Shown here: in pieces, positions 20,905-30,907 of the stretch
Layout: each line of letters opens with the position of its first letter
Numbering within the stretch: position 1 is the first letter of the stretch
Assembly: GCA_964036195.1 (NCBI GenBank)
Contig: OZ038450.1
Coordinates: 31,436,794 to 31,500,793, forward strand
DNA: 64,000 nt
Direction: 5' to 3'
Source: Sphaerolaimus hirsutus
Lineage: Eukaryota; Nematoda; Chromadorea; Monhysterida; Sphaerolaimidae
Translations under genes and position numbers: made by a program
Notes under the pieces: model-generated
Told to the model about the DNA's origin: nothing
What the model saw: the letters and a program-made list of their open reading frames with translations, nothing else
Database searches by the model: none

Positions 20905-21383
20905 GTGAGAAGTGAATTGCAAAGAAAATCGGCAAAAGTCAAATGAGAAGTGAAATGGCAAGTAAAAAATTTAATTGAAAAACTTTGATCAATGGATACT
21001 GAACTGTGATCCATAATTCTAGTTAATTTTTTTTTGTGAACAATCACATCATGCTATTGTCACAAATATGAGTTGTACATAGAAGCATGATACACTCCTT
21101 AACTCTTAATGGCGGACCAATTTTGTTTAAGAGACATTTCGCAATGAGTTTTGGATATGTCATTTAACACATAGCATATGCAAATATTGTTGGCACGCGT
21201 TGGCACCATGCCAGCTGATATTTGTAGGATGAAATTCACCCGGTCACATATAAACTTGGCCCACATCCAAGTTATGGGTTGCATATTTTTGATCAAAATA
21301 TAGTGCTGTTTGATGTGATACTGCCACTATATGGGTCTTCAAGGGTTATGATTTCAAATTGTGCATCTTTATGGAGTGGTGCC
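20905..21383. other. End of the satellite, then unassigned DNA
   Basis: Degenerate satellite words run to about 20965. Beyond that no gene or element is recognised. Confidence 0.4.
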
Positions 21384-21533
21384 ATCTACTCCAAAACGGT
21401 GCCATTTTCATGGAGTGGCGCCAACTACTCAAAAACGGCATCATTTTCATGGAGTGGCGCCATCTACTCCAAAACGGCAGTGCCATCTACTCCAAAATGG
21501 CGCCATTTTTGTGGAGTGGCGCCATCTACTCGC
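21384..21533. repeat. Minisatellite, about 39-bp unit
   Basis: CATCTACTCCAAAACGG, TGCCATTTTCATGGAGTGGC and GCCAACTACTCAAAAACGG form about four units. Every frame stays open, which explains the overlapping open frames here. Confidence 0.85.
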
Positions 21534-21941
21534 AAGCATATATATTGTTCAGCAAGACACCTACTGGGTGTCATTCGGGGAAGCCTGGGCCACTGGCCAC
21601 ACAAAAGAAGTATATCAGTAAAAAAATGGCTAAAGCCAAACAAAAAGTGGACGCTGCCTCCACAGCAAATAGACATGAAGTGTGTCTCTCAAATGGACAT
21701 GAAGTGCGTCTCTCAAATGGAAATTAATATACCTATATTGGATGCACAAAAGAAATGTATCATTCCTTAGAAAATGGCATACACTTCACTGATAACACAC
21801 TTTTGTGGTTACATATCCCACCTGAATAAAGAAACTATTTGTTTTACATCACAAGAGTTACATGTATTGACTGTTAAATGCACAAAAGCAATATATCATT
21901 ACATCTGCATTGTGAGAAATGTCTCACATTGAACCCAGACT
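21534..21941. other. Unassigned DNA
   Basis: CTCTCAAATGGACATGAAGT is doubled at about 21690. No gene is seen. Confidence 0.4.
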
Positions 21942-22240
21942 TTTATTTATTCAATAGTTTTCAAGGCAGATTACAGTGTTAGACATACACATCCATGTAA
22001 AAAAAGTTTCACACCCTTCAACTATCTGAGACAAAAAGGAAAAAATTCACTCAAGTTATCATAGCAGCGTGAGCTTTTTGGTGTTTTAAACACACACATA
22101 GCACAGCTCACGCAGCTGTGATAAACTTGAGTGAATTTTTTCCCTTTTGTCTCAGATAGTTGAAGGGTGTGAAACTTTTTTTTACATGGATGTGTACGTC
22201 TAACACTGTAATCTGCCTTGAAAACTATTGAATAAATAAA
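21942..22240. repeat. Long foldback (arms about 135 bp)
   Basis: The arms at 21942-22075 and 22105-22240 are nearly perfect inverted copies. They carry CAAGGCAGATTACAGTGTTA, CACCCTTCAACTATCTGAGA and TTCACTCAAG, and close on CGTGAGCT/AGCTCACG. The loop is about 30 nt. Such a transcript would be a strong double-stranded RNA source. Confidence 0.9.
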
Positions 22241-22871
22241 GAACCATGTCATTTTTTTGCTAGAATTACAAGTTTGGCTTGCAGTTCATTGTTTTTATTC
22301 CACGTAAACAGCAACACTATGCCCCCACGCTGAGATTAGCACCATAATGTTTTCATTTGGCATGGCAAAAAATGACACTAGTGCATTTACACAAGTTTTG
22401 TTACACTCTAGTGTGATAACTTCCATCTATGCTTGCTAGCTTGTAATAATCTGTGATAGTAGTGCGGTAGTAGCAGATATAACAACTAGTCAATTTCCTT
22501 CTTTACAAAATACAAAATATGAAACATCATTCTCAATGCATTCTTATTGTCTTCTGTTCTATTTTAAACACTACCCTATCTAATTTCATTTTAACATGTC
22601 ACAAAATTTTCATTTGAAGGTGGTATAAATACTCAACAATTTGATGGCAACTCAACATAAAATAGATTTTCTGTACAAATCACCAATTCAATGCTGTCTC
22701 ATGTCACTGCAGGGTCAATTGTAAATTGTTTATAACCACAAATGACATTTGACTTGATGAATGTATTATATCCTTGATTATGATGTTGTTGTGTTTTTTA
22801 TTCATCAGGTAACTGTTATAACATATTGCCCTTAACAAATAAATGCTTCTGTTAAAATATACATGCTAAAA
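22241..22871. other. Unassigned DNA
   Basis: Plain AT-rich sequence without recognised ends or exons. It probably lies in the intron upstream of the cathepsin Z exon. Confidence 0.4.
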
Positions 22872-23070
22872 TGGTGACTTTTATCGTTGGCGCCATTTTG
22901 GCGCCCGGCGCCATTGTTTCTGGCGCCCTTTGGCGCCTGGCGCCATTCTTTCAGATGGCGCCTGGCGCCATTTTCTCTGGCGCCATCTTGGCGCTGGCGC
23001 CATTTTTTTGAATGGCGCCATGGCGCCATTGGTGCCTGGCGCCATTTTTCCTGGCGCTTTTCCATCACTA
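22872..23070. repeat. H5 element with decayed left end (GGCGCC arrays)
   Basis: A dense array of GGCGCCATTTTGGCGCC-type words ends in GCGCTTTTCCATCACTA. The left end TGGTGACTTTTATCG is diverged from TAGTGATGGAAAAGC. No target duplication was found. Confidence 0.75.
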
Positions 23071-23159
23071 CACTGATTTATCACCATTTTTGCTGGGGAT
23101 ATATTTAGCTGCTTGATTGTCTAAATACTTTTTTATAAATTCGAAAATATTCTTTTCAG

Positions 23160-23249
23160 ATCAACCATATAATTTCACTGGTTGGCTGGGGTGTTGACGA
23201 GACAGGAGTCGAATATTGGGTGGGCCGAAATTCCTGGGGCACACCATGG
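23160..23249 (+). CDS. Cathepsin Z-like penultimate exon (catalytic His and Asn)
   Basis: The acceptor ATTCTTTTCAG precedes 30 in-frame codons: [20 protein letters not shown] then [10 protein letters not shown]. Known of the papain family C1A: the His of NHxxxxxGWG and the Asn of NSWG are catalytic, with Cys in an upstream exon. INHIIS-GWGVDE and NSWGxPW are characteristic of cathepsin Z/X, a lysosomal or secreted carboxypeptidase. The original exon end is TGG followed by GTTCGT, still readable after the H9 element at 24488. The H9 copy now sits exactly here. Upstream exons with the Cys and the propeptide were not found in this window. Confidence 0.85.
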
Positions 23250-23250
23250 G

Positions 23251-24481
23251 CAACGATGGGTAAGTTCTCCAAAAAAAAACACTTTCTGTGTTTTGAGTTT
23301 TTCAAAAATGAATACCTGTGTTTTGAGTTTTTTTCTCAAAAAAAACTTGAGTAACTCTGTTTTTATTTCTGTGTTTTTTGTAAAAACTCGAGTTTTTTGA
23401 GTTTTTTACTAAAAAACTCGAGTTTTTTCCCAAAAAACTCAAGTTTTTCCAAAAAATTATGATTTACGGCATTTCGATGTGGAAACAGTGGTTTTCTTAT
23501 AAAATATTGGTTTTGCACATGTTTTAGCTCCACATAACATCTGTGTATTCATTCAAGTGTCGAAAAAGTCCATACCACAATGAGGACATCCACATCACAA
23601 CACCAGCATCAACAAAATGCCCAGAAATGACAATTTACGCAGTACATCAAAATTCTTCAATGGATGTGCACTGTATGGAAGGCTACAGAATTGATTTTAA
23701 CTACAACTACTGTATTACCTTGAAATGGGGGTTTATTTTTGCAAAATTTGAAATTTTGACAGGGGGGCTTATTTGAGGGGGGGGGGTTATTATTTTGTCA
23801 GAAAATTTCATAAGGATCATGGTAAATAGTAGGCATTTACATTTAAATAGTAGTAGTCAATGTAAATAGTAGGCAGTTATAAATGTACAAACAGGATATA
23901 TTTGAAATAAACGTGTAAATAGATAGCTGCACAATCTAGTACAGTCTATGTGTAGCTGCGATGCAAATTAGCAGTAATAAATACACCATATACATTCGAT
24001 AATACATGTACATCATCCCAGAGGGGGGTATTTGGAGGGGGGCCTTATTATTTTACCATTCATTTTGAGGGGGGTTAATTTGAGGTAATATGGTATACTG
24101 AAACATGTTGAAACTTAAATTGTCAATTCCACCAGGATATGTGCAATTGTGCATGCCATCTTTAATTTCTTCTTTGTTCCATGATAAAATATGAATACAT
24201 TTATGTACATATTTTTTTACATATACTATACATGCATATCTTATCTTGTTTAATTAGTTTAGCTGAATTCATGTGAATTCAACCACTTCGCTGAAAAAAA
24301 ACTCAAAAAACAAAAAACTTTTCTGTGTTTCCGTGTTTCTGTGTTTCTGTGTTCTCCAAAAAAAAACTCATTTGAGTTTTGAGTTTTTCAAAATTTGTGA
24401 GTTTCCGTGTTTCTGTGTAAAACAAAAACACAGAAACTCAATGAGTTTCTGTGTTCAATTTCTGTGTTCTTTCCATCGTTG
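23251..24481 (+). mobile_element. H9 hAT-type MITE on the exon junction
   Basis: CAACGATGGGTAAGTTCTCC and TTCTTTCCATCGTTG are the ends. ACCATGGG is duplicated at 23243-23250 and 24482-24489, spanning the exon end and first intron base of the cathepsin Z exon. The left tip contains G/GTAAGT, a consensus donor, also present in the 38.9-kb and 61.2-kb copies. The arrays are CTGTGTTTTGAGTTTTT and ACTCGAGTTTTTT words. Confidence 0.95.
23710..24093. mobile_element. T-family MITE nested in H9
   Basis: CTGTATTACCTTGAAATGG and TTTGAGGTAATATGG are flanked by TA. The H9 copy at 39.4 kb lacks it and reads CAACTATATTTAAACATG, whereas here CAACTA and TATACTGAAACATG flank the element. This empty site shows a TA duplication. 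Confidence 0.9.
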
Positions 24482-24554
24482 ACCATGGGTTCGTTTTCTT
24501 CTTGTATTTTTGACATATTTACACTGCATCAAAACGGCAGTATTGATAGTACTA

Positions 24555-24973
24555 CCGTATTATTTTACCTCGAAATACCCCCAGGGGGTTTATTATTTCG
24601 CCGGTATATTTTCAGGGGGGGTGGTTGATTCGATGGGGGCTTATTCGAGGGGGTCTATTTTTTCGCCAGCAATTCTATTATTGTGAAATTCCATATAATC
24701 AGATGTAGAAATATCTAACAATTACATAGACATAAAAAAATAAATGTATATAGACACATAAACCCTGCTCTAACGGCACTCAGTCATCGGTTTCAACGTA
24801 TTTTCTGCATCATACATATCACAAATCACAGTATTTGTCGTGTACATTCAATTTAGACTCACTTTGGGTGGGGGTATTTCGAGGGGTGTTTATTATTTCT
24901 CCAGCTATATTTTAGGGGGGTGTTTCGAGGGGGGAGGGGTAATTCATGGGGGGGTTGATTCGAGGTAATACGG
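24555..24973. mobile_element. T-family MITE in the cathepsin Z intron
   Basis: CCGTATTATTTTACCTCGAA and TCGAGGTAATACGG are flanked by TA. It carries TTTATTATTTCGCC and GGGGGTATTTCGAGGGG words. It lies between the two cathepsin Z exons. Confidence 0.88.
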
Positions 24974-25081
24974 TAGTTTTATTAGAACGAAATGAAATGC
25001 TAAACTGCACCTACAAAAAAATCTTGATTTTATATTATTCCTTTACATTTAAAGAAATACGGCATTTCTATTTGTCCGCAG

Positions 25082-25216
25082 GGCGTAAGAGGCTTTTTCC
25101 GCATAGTGACGTCCGCATACAAAGGCGGCACCGGCGATCAGTACAATTTGAGCGTGGAAGATGATTGCTATTTTGCCGATCCCGATTTGACCAGGTGCCA
25201 CTCTCAGACCCTGTAA
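25082..25216 (+). CDS. Cathepsin Z-like terminal exon
   Basis: After ATTTGTCCGCAG the frame reads [14 protein letters not shown], then [20 protein letters not shown], and stops at TAA after 44 codons. Known of the family: cathepsin Z ends PWGExGWxRIVTSxYK, YNLxIEExC, then xFGDP or xWADP. Joined in phase 0 to the previous exon at its original end, the alignment PW/GVRGFF is gap-free. After DPDLTR the coding sequence runs into a P foldback (25197-25361). Its insertion replaced the original end; the flank after the foldback would read CAG TGA. The last residues CHSQTL are therefore transposon-derived. Confidence 0.85.
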   Translation, partial: GVRGFFRIVTSAYKGGTGDQYNLSVEDDCYFADPDLTRCHSQTL

Positions 25217-25361
25217 AAAGCCCTGTAAAATGTTAAGTATCATGCAAAGTCTCTAAAGTCTCTAACCGAGTTGCCATTTTGCAGGGCATTTTCCACGACT
25301 TTTGACACTTTGCATGACATTTGACATTTTGGCTTTTTACACGGTCTGGGACGGCCCCCAG
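25197..25361. repeat. P foldback in the cathepsin Z stop region
   Basis: GCCACTCTCAGACCCTGTAA and TACACGGTCTGGGACGGC are inverted. The interior CTGTAAAATGTTAAG and CATGCAAAGT words pair with their complement. CCAGG flanks both sides, a possible short target duplication. Its left end contributes the stop codon of the cathepsin Z frame. Confidence 0.7.
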
Positions 25362-26040
25362 GCAGTGATATGTTTGAGGACGATTTTTGGATCACTCACA
25401 ACGATTTTTCTGTCGAAAATTGATAAAAATTGTTTTTGAAAGATGTAAAATATATGTACTACCCAATCGGAATGTAATACGGATAGTATTTTATTCAAGA
25501 TTTTTGTTAAAAAATTGTTACCGGTACAATTTTTTTGATCAGAAAATAATGTCGTCGCAACCGTAATTGCGAGCGGATGATATTTATGAGATTTTAACGT
25601 TTTGATTTGAATGTCGATGTATTTGGATATATTTTGCAACATATTTACATTTTTGTCAGTGTCGATAAGTGTGATAATTAAGTGATTAATTTAACATGAC
25701 AACGACAAGTATTTATACTAATCCTCGACGTGTATTTTTCTTCAAATGTCCCCGGGGAAATACTGAAATACTTAAAGAAAATTTAAATACTTTTTTTCGG
25801 TGGGGGGGAGGGGGTTGCCATCATGATCGGGGGTTAAACAGAGAGAGAATGCACATGTTTTTTCATGTTATTTATTTTTGCATGGCATTTCCTAACAAAG
25901 GAATTTACAGCCAAAGCGTTTCAGAAAAATCTAATGGATCCCTGATTTTCAAGGCTGTATTTATCCTCTATAACCACATCAGTTTGATTGGACACTTGCC
26001 AAATGCTAAAAATTAACAATATTTTAAACCGCACTTCTCC
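25362..26040. other. Unassigned intergenic or 3' flanking DNA
   Basis: The original 3' flank of the cathepsin Z gene. GGTGGGGGGGAGGGGG at about 25800 is a G-rich tract. No clean element ends were found. Confidence 0.4.
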
Positions 26041-26074
26041 TATCCTCAGCAACGTTAATCCCATTATTTTACTA

Positions 26075-26255
26075 ATGTCTCACGCAAACAAAATACCGGT
26101 ACTGGGTTTTTACCGGAAAGTTTTACGGTACGCTCGCACTTTGGAAGTTACCGACCGAAGTTGGTTCGAACGGAGAGCCAGGGGAGAATTTGAGAAACAT
26201 TTGAATGTTCGAGATGGGAAAACCGCGGAACAACTTCTAGAGGTCGGTTTTTTGG
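26075..26255 (+). CDS. LYR-motif protein, first coding exon
   Basis: After an acceptor CTCCTATCCTCAG (exon from 26051) the ATG at 26075 opens MSHANKIPVLGFYRKVLRYA, then WFERRARGEFEKHLNV and TAEQLLEVGFL. It ends at the donor GG/GTGAGG (phase 1). Known of the Complex1_LYR family: a short helix with L/F-Y-R, a basic helix with R-x-x-F, then a third helix with I-x-x-L-L. FYRK fits LYR and ARGEFEKH fits the R-x-x-F helix. These small mitochondrial proteins deliver Fe-S clusters or assist complex assembly. Subfamily is undetermined and the downstream exon is not identified. It lies close downstream of cathepsin Z on the same strand. Confidence 0.6.
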
Positions 26256-26502
26256 GTGAGGTTCCTTAAATTCAGAAGACTTTTTAGGTAGGTAAAAGGG
26301 TCGTGATGCTGGCGTTCTTGGCGCCGCGCACAAAATCCGTGGCGCTTTTACATCTTTTCACAGCGCCAAAAAATGTAAGTAGGCGGAGCTAAGTGAGGAA
26401 GTGTTCCTGAAAGCATTTTCGGTTGAATACTTTCTTACGTAAATGAGAACACCTTGAGTTTTGATTAACATATTGAAAGTATTTTTACTGATTCTGATCA
26501 GG

Positions 26503-26695
26503 TGGCAATCCCAAGCCCTGTAAAGTGTAAAGTAAAGTGTTAAATGTAAAGTCAAATGCAAAGTAAACTGTCAATTGTCATGCAAAGTTCAGTAATAAAA
26601 TATTTTCTTTTTTTTGTTTTGATTGACAGTTTACTTTGCATTTGACTTTACATTTGACACTTTACTTTACACTGTACCGGGCGTGGGACTGCCCT
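26503..26695. repeat. P foldback
   Basis: GGCAATCCCAAGCCCTGTAA faces GTACCGGGCGTGGGACTGCC. The arms carry GTAAAGTGTTAAATGTAAAG words. It abuts the next foldback with only a few bases between. Confidence 0.8.
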
Positions 26696-26697
26696 CT

Positions 26698-26896
26698 GGG
26701 GCCAGTCCCGCAAGTTGACAAGTGCTGTACTCTTGACTCTTGACGTTACTCTTGGCTTTGCTCTTGACTCTTAACTCGACTCTGGTGTTGTTCCACAAGT
26801 GGCAAAGTAAAGAGTCTGGATAAAAGTCAAGAGCAAAGTGGATAGACAGGTCAAGAGTCAAGAGTAAAGTACTTGTCAACTTGCGGGACTAGCCCC
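26698..26896. repeat. P-like foldback (GTCCCGCAAGTTGACA)
   Basis: GGGCCAGTCCCGCAAGTTGA faces TCAACTTGCGGGACTAGCCC. The arms are ACTCTTGACTCTTGAC words. It has the same GGNCAGTCCC tip as P but a different internal word. Confidence 0.8.
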
Positions 26897-26971
26897 TGTA
26901 TTCCTGTCAATGAAAATTTCCATTTGGATTTAAAATTTCTATCAATTAGTATGATATAGAAATAAGTGTGT

Positions 26972-27884
26972 GGGCCAGTCCCGCAAGCTAAAAGTAGAGA
27001 ATAAAAATTGGAGAGTAGAGTAAAATGACAAATGGCAAGTACCTAAAGAGTGGAGTAAAAATTGGAGAGGAATGTAAAAATTGAAAAGGAGAGTAAAGAA
27101 TAAAGAAAAAAGTAAAGTAAAACTTGGAAAGGAGATCAAAAAGTAAAAAGTAAAGTTAAAAGTAATGGGATAGATTGAAAATACCGTAAATTCTCTAATA
27201 ATGCGACAGTCATACCATTTTTTTCAGCACATTTTTTGGTGTCATACTATTGGAGATGTCGCATTATTAGAGAGTGTCGCATTATTGTTTTTGTCAAATC
27301 AACAACTTCTCTGCCAGTGAATAGTGGCGGTTGCGACGCGGCTGGCACCTTTGCGAACTGTCCGCCGACCCTTGCAAACTGCCGAGCAACTCTTGTGAAC
27401 TGCCGCCAGCCGCCAGTTTGTCCAAAAGCACCGAATCCGCGGCTTCGGCAGATTGCGACATCATTACGTCGCTTTTTCTTTTTTTCTCAGGTTTCACACT
27501 ATTGAAGCGTGTCACATTATTGGAGAGTGTCGGATTATTTTCACACAATGTGCCCAAACCTGTCTCACTATTGGAGATGTCGTAATATTGGAGACATGTG
27601 GTATTATTAGAATTTATGGTAGCGATAAAATTTTAAAAAGAAAAATTAAAAAGAAAAATTTCAAATCTGAATCCATTTTTCCTTTTTTATTTTTATTAAA
27701 TTTTAATATTATTTTCAATTTATCCCTTTACTCTATCTGTCACTTTACTTAACATTTTTATTTTTTACTCTCCTTTTCAATTTTTTAATTCCTCTCCAAT
27801 TTTTACTCCACTCTTTACTTGCCATTTGTCATTTTACTCTACTCTCCAATTTTTACTCTACTTTGAACTTGCAGGACTGGCCCC
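26972..27884. repeat. P-like foldback holding a T element
   Basis: GGGCCAGTCCCGCAAGCTAA at the left and AACTTGCAGGACTGGCCCC at the right are inverted. The arms contain GGAGAGTAGAGTAAAATGAC words and complement. The T element at 27184-27619 splits it. Confidence 0.75.
27184..27619. mobile_element. T-ended MITE with a coding-like insert (TAATAATGCGAC words)
   Basis: CCGTAAATTCTCTAATAATG and ATTATTAGAATTTATGG are flanked by TA. The words TGTCGCATTATTAGAGAG and GACATCTCC replace CGAAATACCCC. The minus strand at 27294-27557 encodes QSAEAADSVLLDKLAAG and RRNRHYSLAEKLL, the latter resembling the N-terminal helix of pogo/CENP-B-type DNA-binding domains. The copy at 42.2 kb retains SAETVDSALLDKAVAVG on its plus strand. 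Confidence 0.75.
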
Positions 27885-27932
27885 TAATCTTTGTTCTAAA
27901 CGTTAATCAAATGTGTTCACTTCACCTTTCAG

Positions 27933-27996
27933 CTTGGCCACAAATTTGTGTCATCAAAACGGCTGTTGTGATATAGATAAACCATATGATTTGTGA
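27933..27996 (+). CDS. Possible short terminal exon
   Basis: A good acceptor (TTCACTTCACCTTTCAG) precedes open codons. In one phase they read LATNLCHQNGCCDIDKPYDL and stop. In the phase set by the LYR donor they read AWPQICVIKTAVVI and stop. I cannot tell which gene it belongs to, or whether it is used. Confidence 0.2.
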
Positions 27997-28049
27997 GTGA
28001 ATTGAAGCAACGTGTTTGAGCGAGTGACACTAAATCATCGTGTATGAAT

Positions 28050-28664
28050 TGGGCAGTTTAAATTTTTTATCAATTTTCATACAATTATTTAGAGTCATGG
28101 AATAGCAATATACATTGGAGTCATGGAATAGCATTATAAATCACCGCGCAAATCACCATCCCATTCTTTTATATGTATTTTTAGGTGTGAAATTGCATTA
28201 CTTCCGATGAAATTGCATAGCTCCGTATACAATCCACCCCCTGCTCAAAAATCCTGCGTACATCCCTGATGTCAACTTTTTACATATCTCCAACTGAAGT
28301 TCAGCATGGAATAGTGCTAACTAAAATGAGGTTTTGAGCAGAGTCTAATACATTGACAGTGATGTTACACACTGTAGAAGTATGTGGGAGCACATTGGCT
28401 GGATATTATATACTACACTAGCATATCATGGCTTATTATTACATGGTAACATGAATAAATGGAAGCTTTTACCCTCAAAATGTCCCAACACCCATGAAAA
28501 CACTACATATGATAATATCTGTGAGAAATTGTGCGCTTGGATGCAAAAAAGTGCAAAATACCTAGTGCAAGTCTACCAGAAATTTTGCTTTTTGATTTTT
28601 TAAAATTAAAATCAGTTTCCACCCTGTGATAAAAAAATCAGATTTGTGCCAACCCTACTCCGGG
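28050..28664. repeat. Shared-core MITE, right end only
   Basis: The core landmarks GAAGTATGTGGGAGCACATT, ACACTAGCATATCATGG and AATACCTAGTGCAAG end in GATTTGTGCCAACCCTA. An H10 right-end scrap sits near 28211-28268. The left end was not found. Confidence 0.65.
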
Positions 28665-28820
28665 GGTTGCATAGATACGGATTGGGTTCAGGATTGCGAA
28701 TTTTTGTACAAATATCTGATATTCAAATTTTCTCTGATTGACCTCGAAAAATAACTCTAAAAACATCCCTGGATGCCAGAGAAGTGGCATTAAATTCATG
28801 CTGTAGGCTTATTGCTGGAG

Positions 28821-29344
28821 TAGGGATGGCCAAAAAAGGTTTTTTTTTTCAATGCAATGTTTTTTTATAAATATGTTATTTTTATAAAAATGTTTTTTTT
28901 AAACAGGGTTTTTTTTAAAATAAAACCAATTCTTTCTTCAAAAGCTCCCAGATATGGTCATGAGTCAACATATATACCTAGGTAAATCAGACAGGTAACA
29001 GTACTTTGTGATGTTATATATAGCCATAGAATGGCTGTGGAGACATGGGATATCATTATAAGTGGTGAAAAAAAATTTGTTTTATGTCACTTATCACGTA
29101 TATCAGCTCTTGTCGAACATTTGTGACCTCAAGTGAAGTTGGCTATTGAATAGTGTCTAAATGAGGTTACAATGGAAGGCTAATCTATAAGCTTCGATTT
29201 TTCACTCTGTACAAGTATGTGGGGGCACATTGACTGGGTATTATACACAACACTAACATATCACGGCTTATTATGACAAAATAGCATGAGCAAATGGAAG
29301 CTTTCCCACAGAAAAATGATTCAAAACCAATGAAAACAACCACC
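28821..29344 (+). repeat. H7-ended copy of the shared core, right end lost
   Basis: TAGGGATGGCCAAAAAAGG is followed by arrays of TTTTTTATAAATATG and AAAATGTTTTTTTTAAAC instead of AAGCGC, then the same core. It breaks off where the H1 and T sequences begin. Confidence 0.7.
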
Positions 29345-29431
29345 AGCTTCAGATAGGTAGATAGCTGGCCATTTGGGGGGGGGGGGGGTTTGGGGATAGT
29401 ATTGAAAAAATTTGCCTCCGGGATAGATATA
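29345..29431 (-). repeat. H1 fragment, reversed
   Basis: AGATAGGTAGATAGCTGG, a G tract, GGGGATAGTATTG and TTGCCTCCGGGATAGAT are the complement of the left interior of H1. Confidence 0.65.
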
Positions 29432-30054
29432 CCGTATTTCCTCGAAATACCCCCCCCCCCCCTCGAAATACCCACCTCGTTTGACCCCCCCCCCCTCTCG
29501 AGACCACTATGAAACAATCCCCCCCCTCGAAATCCCCCCCCAAATTGAGTGTAAAGAGAACGTACATGGCAAAGACTGCAGTTTGTGTTGCAGCAGTGCA
29601 GAGCACACGTTAAAACAATGTCGGAATCACGTTAGAACAGTGTTTATACCATCTACGTATTAATATTAGTCTACAGGAGTCTATACAGGGGTCTCCTAGG
29701 GGGGGCTGCCCCCCCCCCCCCAAATCCGCCAGCTATCTATCTATCCCGGAGGCCGCTCAGCTATCTATCTATCTCGAGGCAAATTTTTTGGCTACTACCC
29801 CCAAGGACCCCCCCCCCCCCCCAAATCGCTCAGCTATACATGTCAGTTATTGATGCATTTTTCTACCCCAGCGCACATCACAAACAACGATTTTGTACTA
29901 GGATTTCAAAAACGTTCTTGCGAAATAAAAAAAACCCCTCGAAATACCCCCCCCCCCCTTCGTTTCCACCCCCCCCCCCCCTCGTTTCACCCCCCCCCCC
30001 CTCTCGGAGCACTATGAAACAATCACCCCCGGGAGGTATTTCGAGGAAATACGG
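29432..30054. mobile_element. T-family MITE containing an H1 piece
   Basis: CCGTATTTCCTCGAAATACC and GTATTTCGAGGAAATACGG are flanked by TA. It closely matches the copy at 4.0-4.5 kb, but an H1 left portion (about 29691-29835) interrupts GTCTATAC/ATGTCAGTTATTG. Confidence 0.85.
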
Positions 30055-30907
30055 TATGACTGGGCAGTTTGGGGTGGGCTGGTTACCAGGATAAAAAAAT
30101 ATATTCAGGATATATTTTTTCAGTGCATGTAAGCTGGTTACAACCTTTATATTATTTACACTGACAGTGATGATTCACACTGTAGAAGTATGTGAACACA
30201 TCGGTTTGATATTATATACTACACTACATTTCATCATTGGAGGGGACTCCTCATACCCATGCCAAAGCACTGCTGCTATCTGCCATAGTTGTTGAAATAT
30301 ATTAATGTTTACTCAATAAATATGTATACTTGAGTACTACTGCATTAACATGTAAATGTTTCCTCCAAAAAATACCGGTACTCACGTACCTGCATACGTT
30401 TGACAGTACGCGTGTACAGATGGCTGAAACTCCCAGTGCATGTAGACTCCCAGTGCACATGAACATTGTTTTTTTTTAATAAACGTGTTTTTTTGAAAAG
30501 CTCACAGATAAGGTTATGGGTCTACACATACAGGTATATCAGTACTCTGTGATGTTAAATATAGCCATAGAATAGCTGTGAAGCCATGGGATAGCATTAT
30601 AAGTGGTAATTTCTGTCAAAAATACCCATTTTTTGTTGACTTGTTACGGATATCGCGTTTTGTCAAACGTTCATGACTTCAAGTGAAGTTCAGTGAAGTG
30701 AAGAAAACACAACAAATGGTAACATGTATGAGAAATTGCGCGCTTGCACCCAAAAAAATGCAAAATACCTAGTGCAAGTCTACCAGAAATTTCGACTTTT
30801 GATTTTTTAAAATTAAAATCAGTTTCCACCCTTTGATTTAAAAAAAAATCAGATTTAAAAAAATCAGATTTAAAAAAATCAGTTTAAAAAAATCAAGTGC
30901 CAACCCT

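Noticed and set aside
24946..25164. Frame [16 protein letters not shown] on the plus strand
   Set aside because: Out-of-frame reading of the cathepsin Z terminal exon; it would matter only if the H9 tip donor is spliced to 25082.
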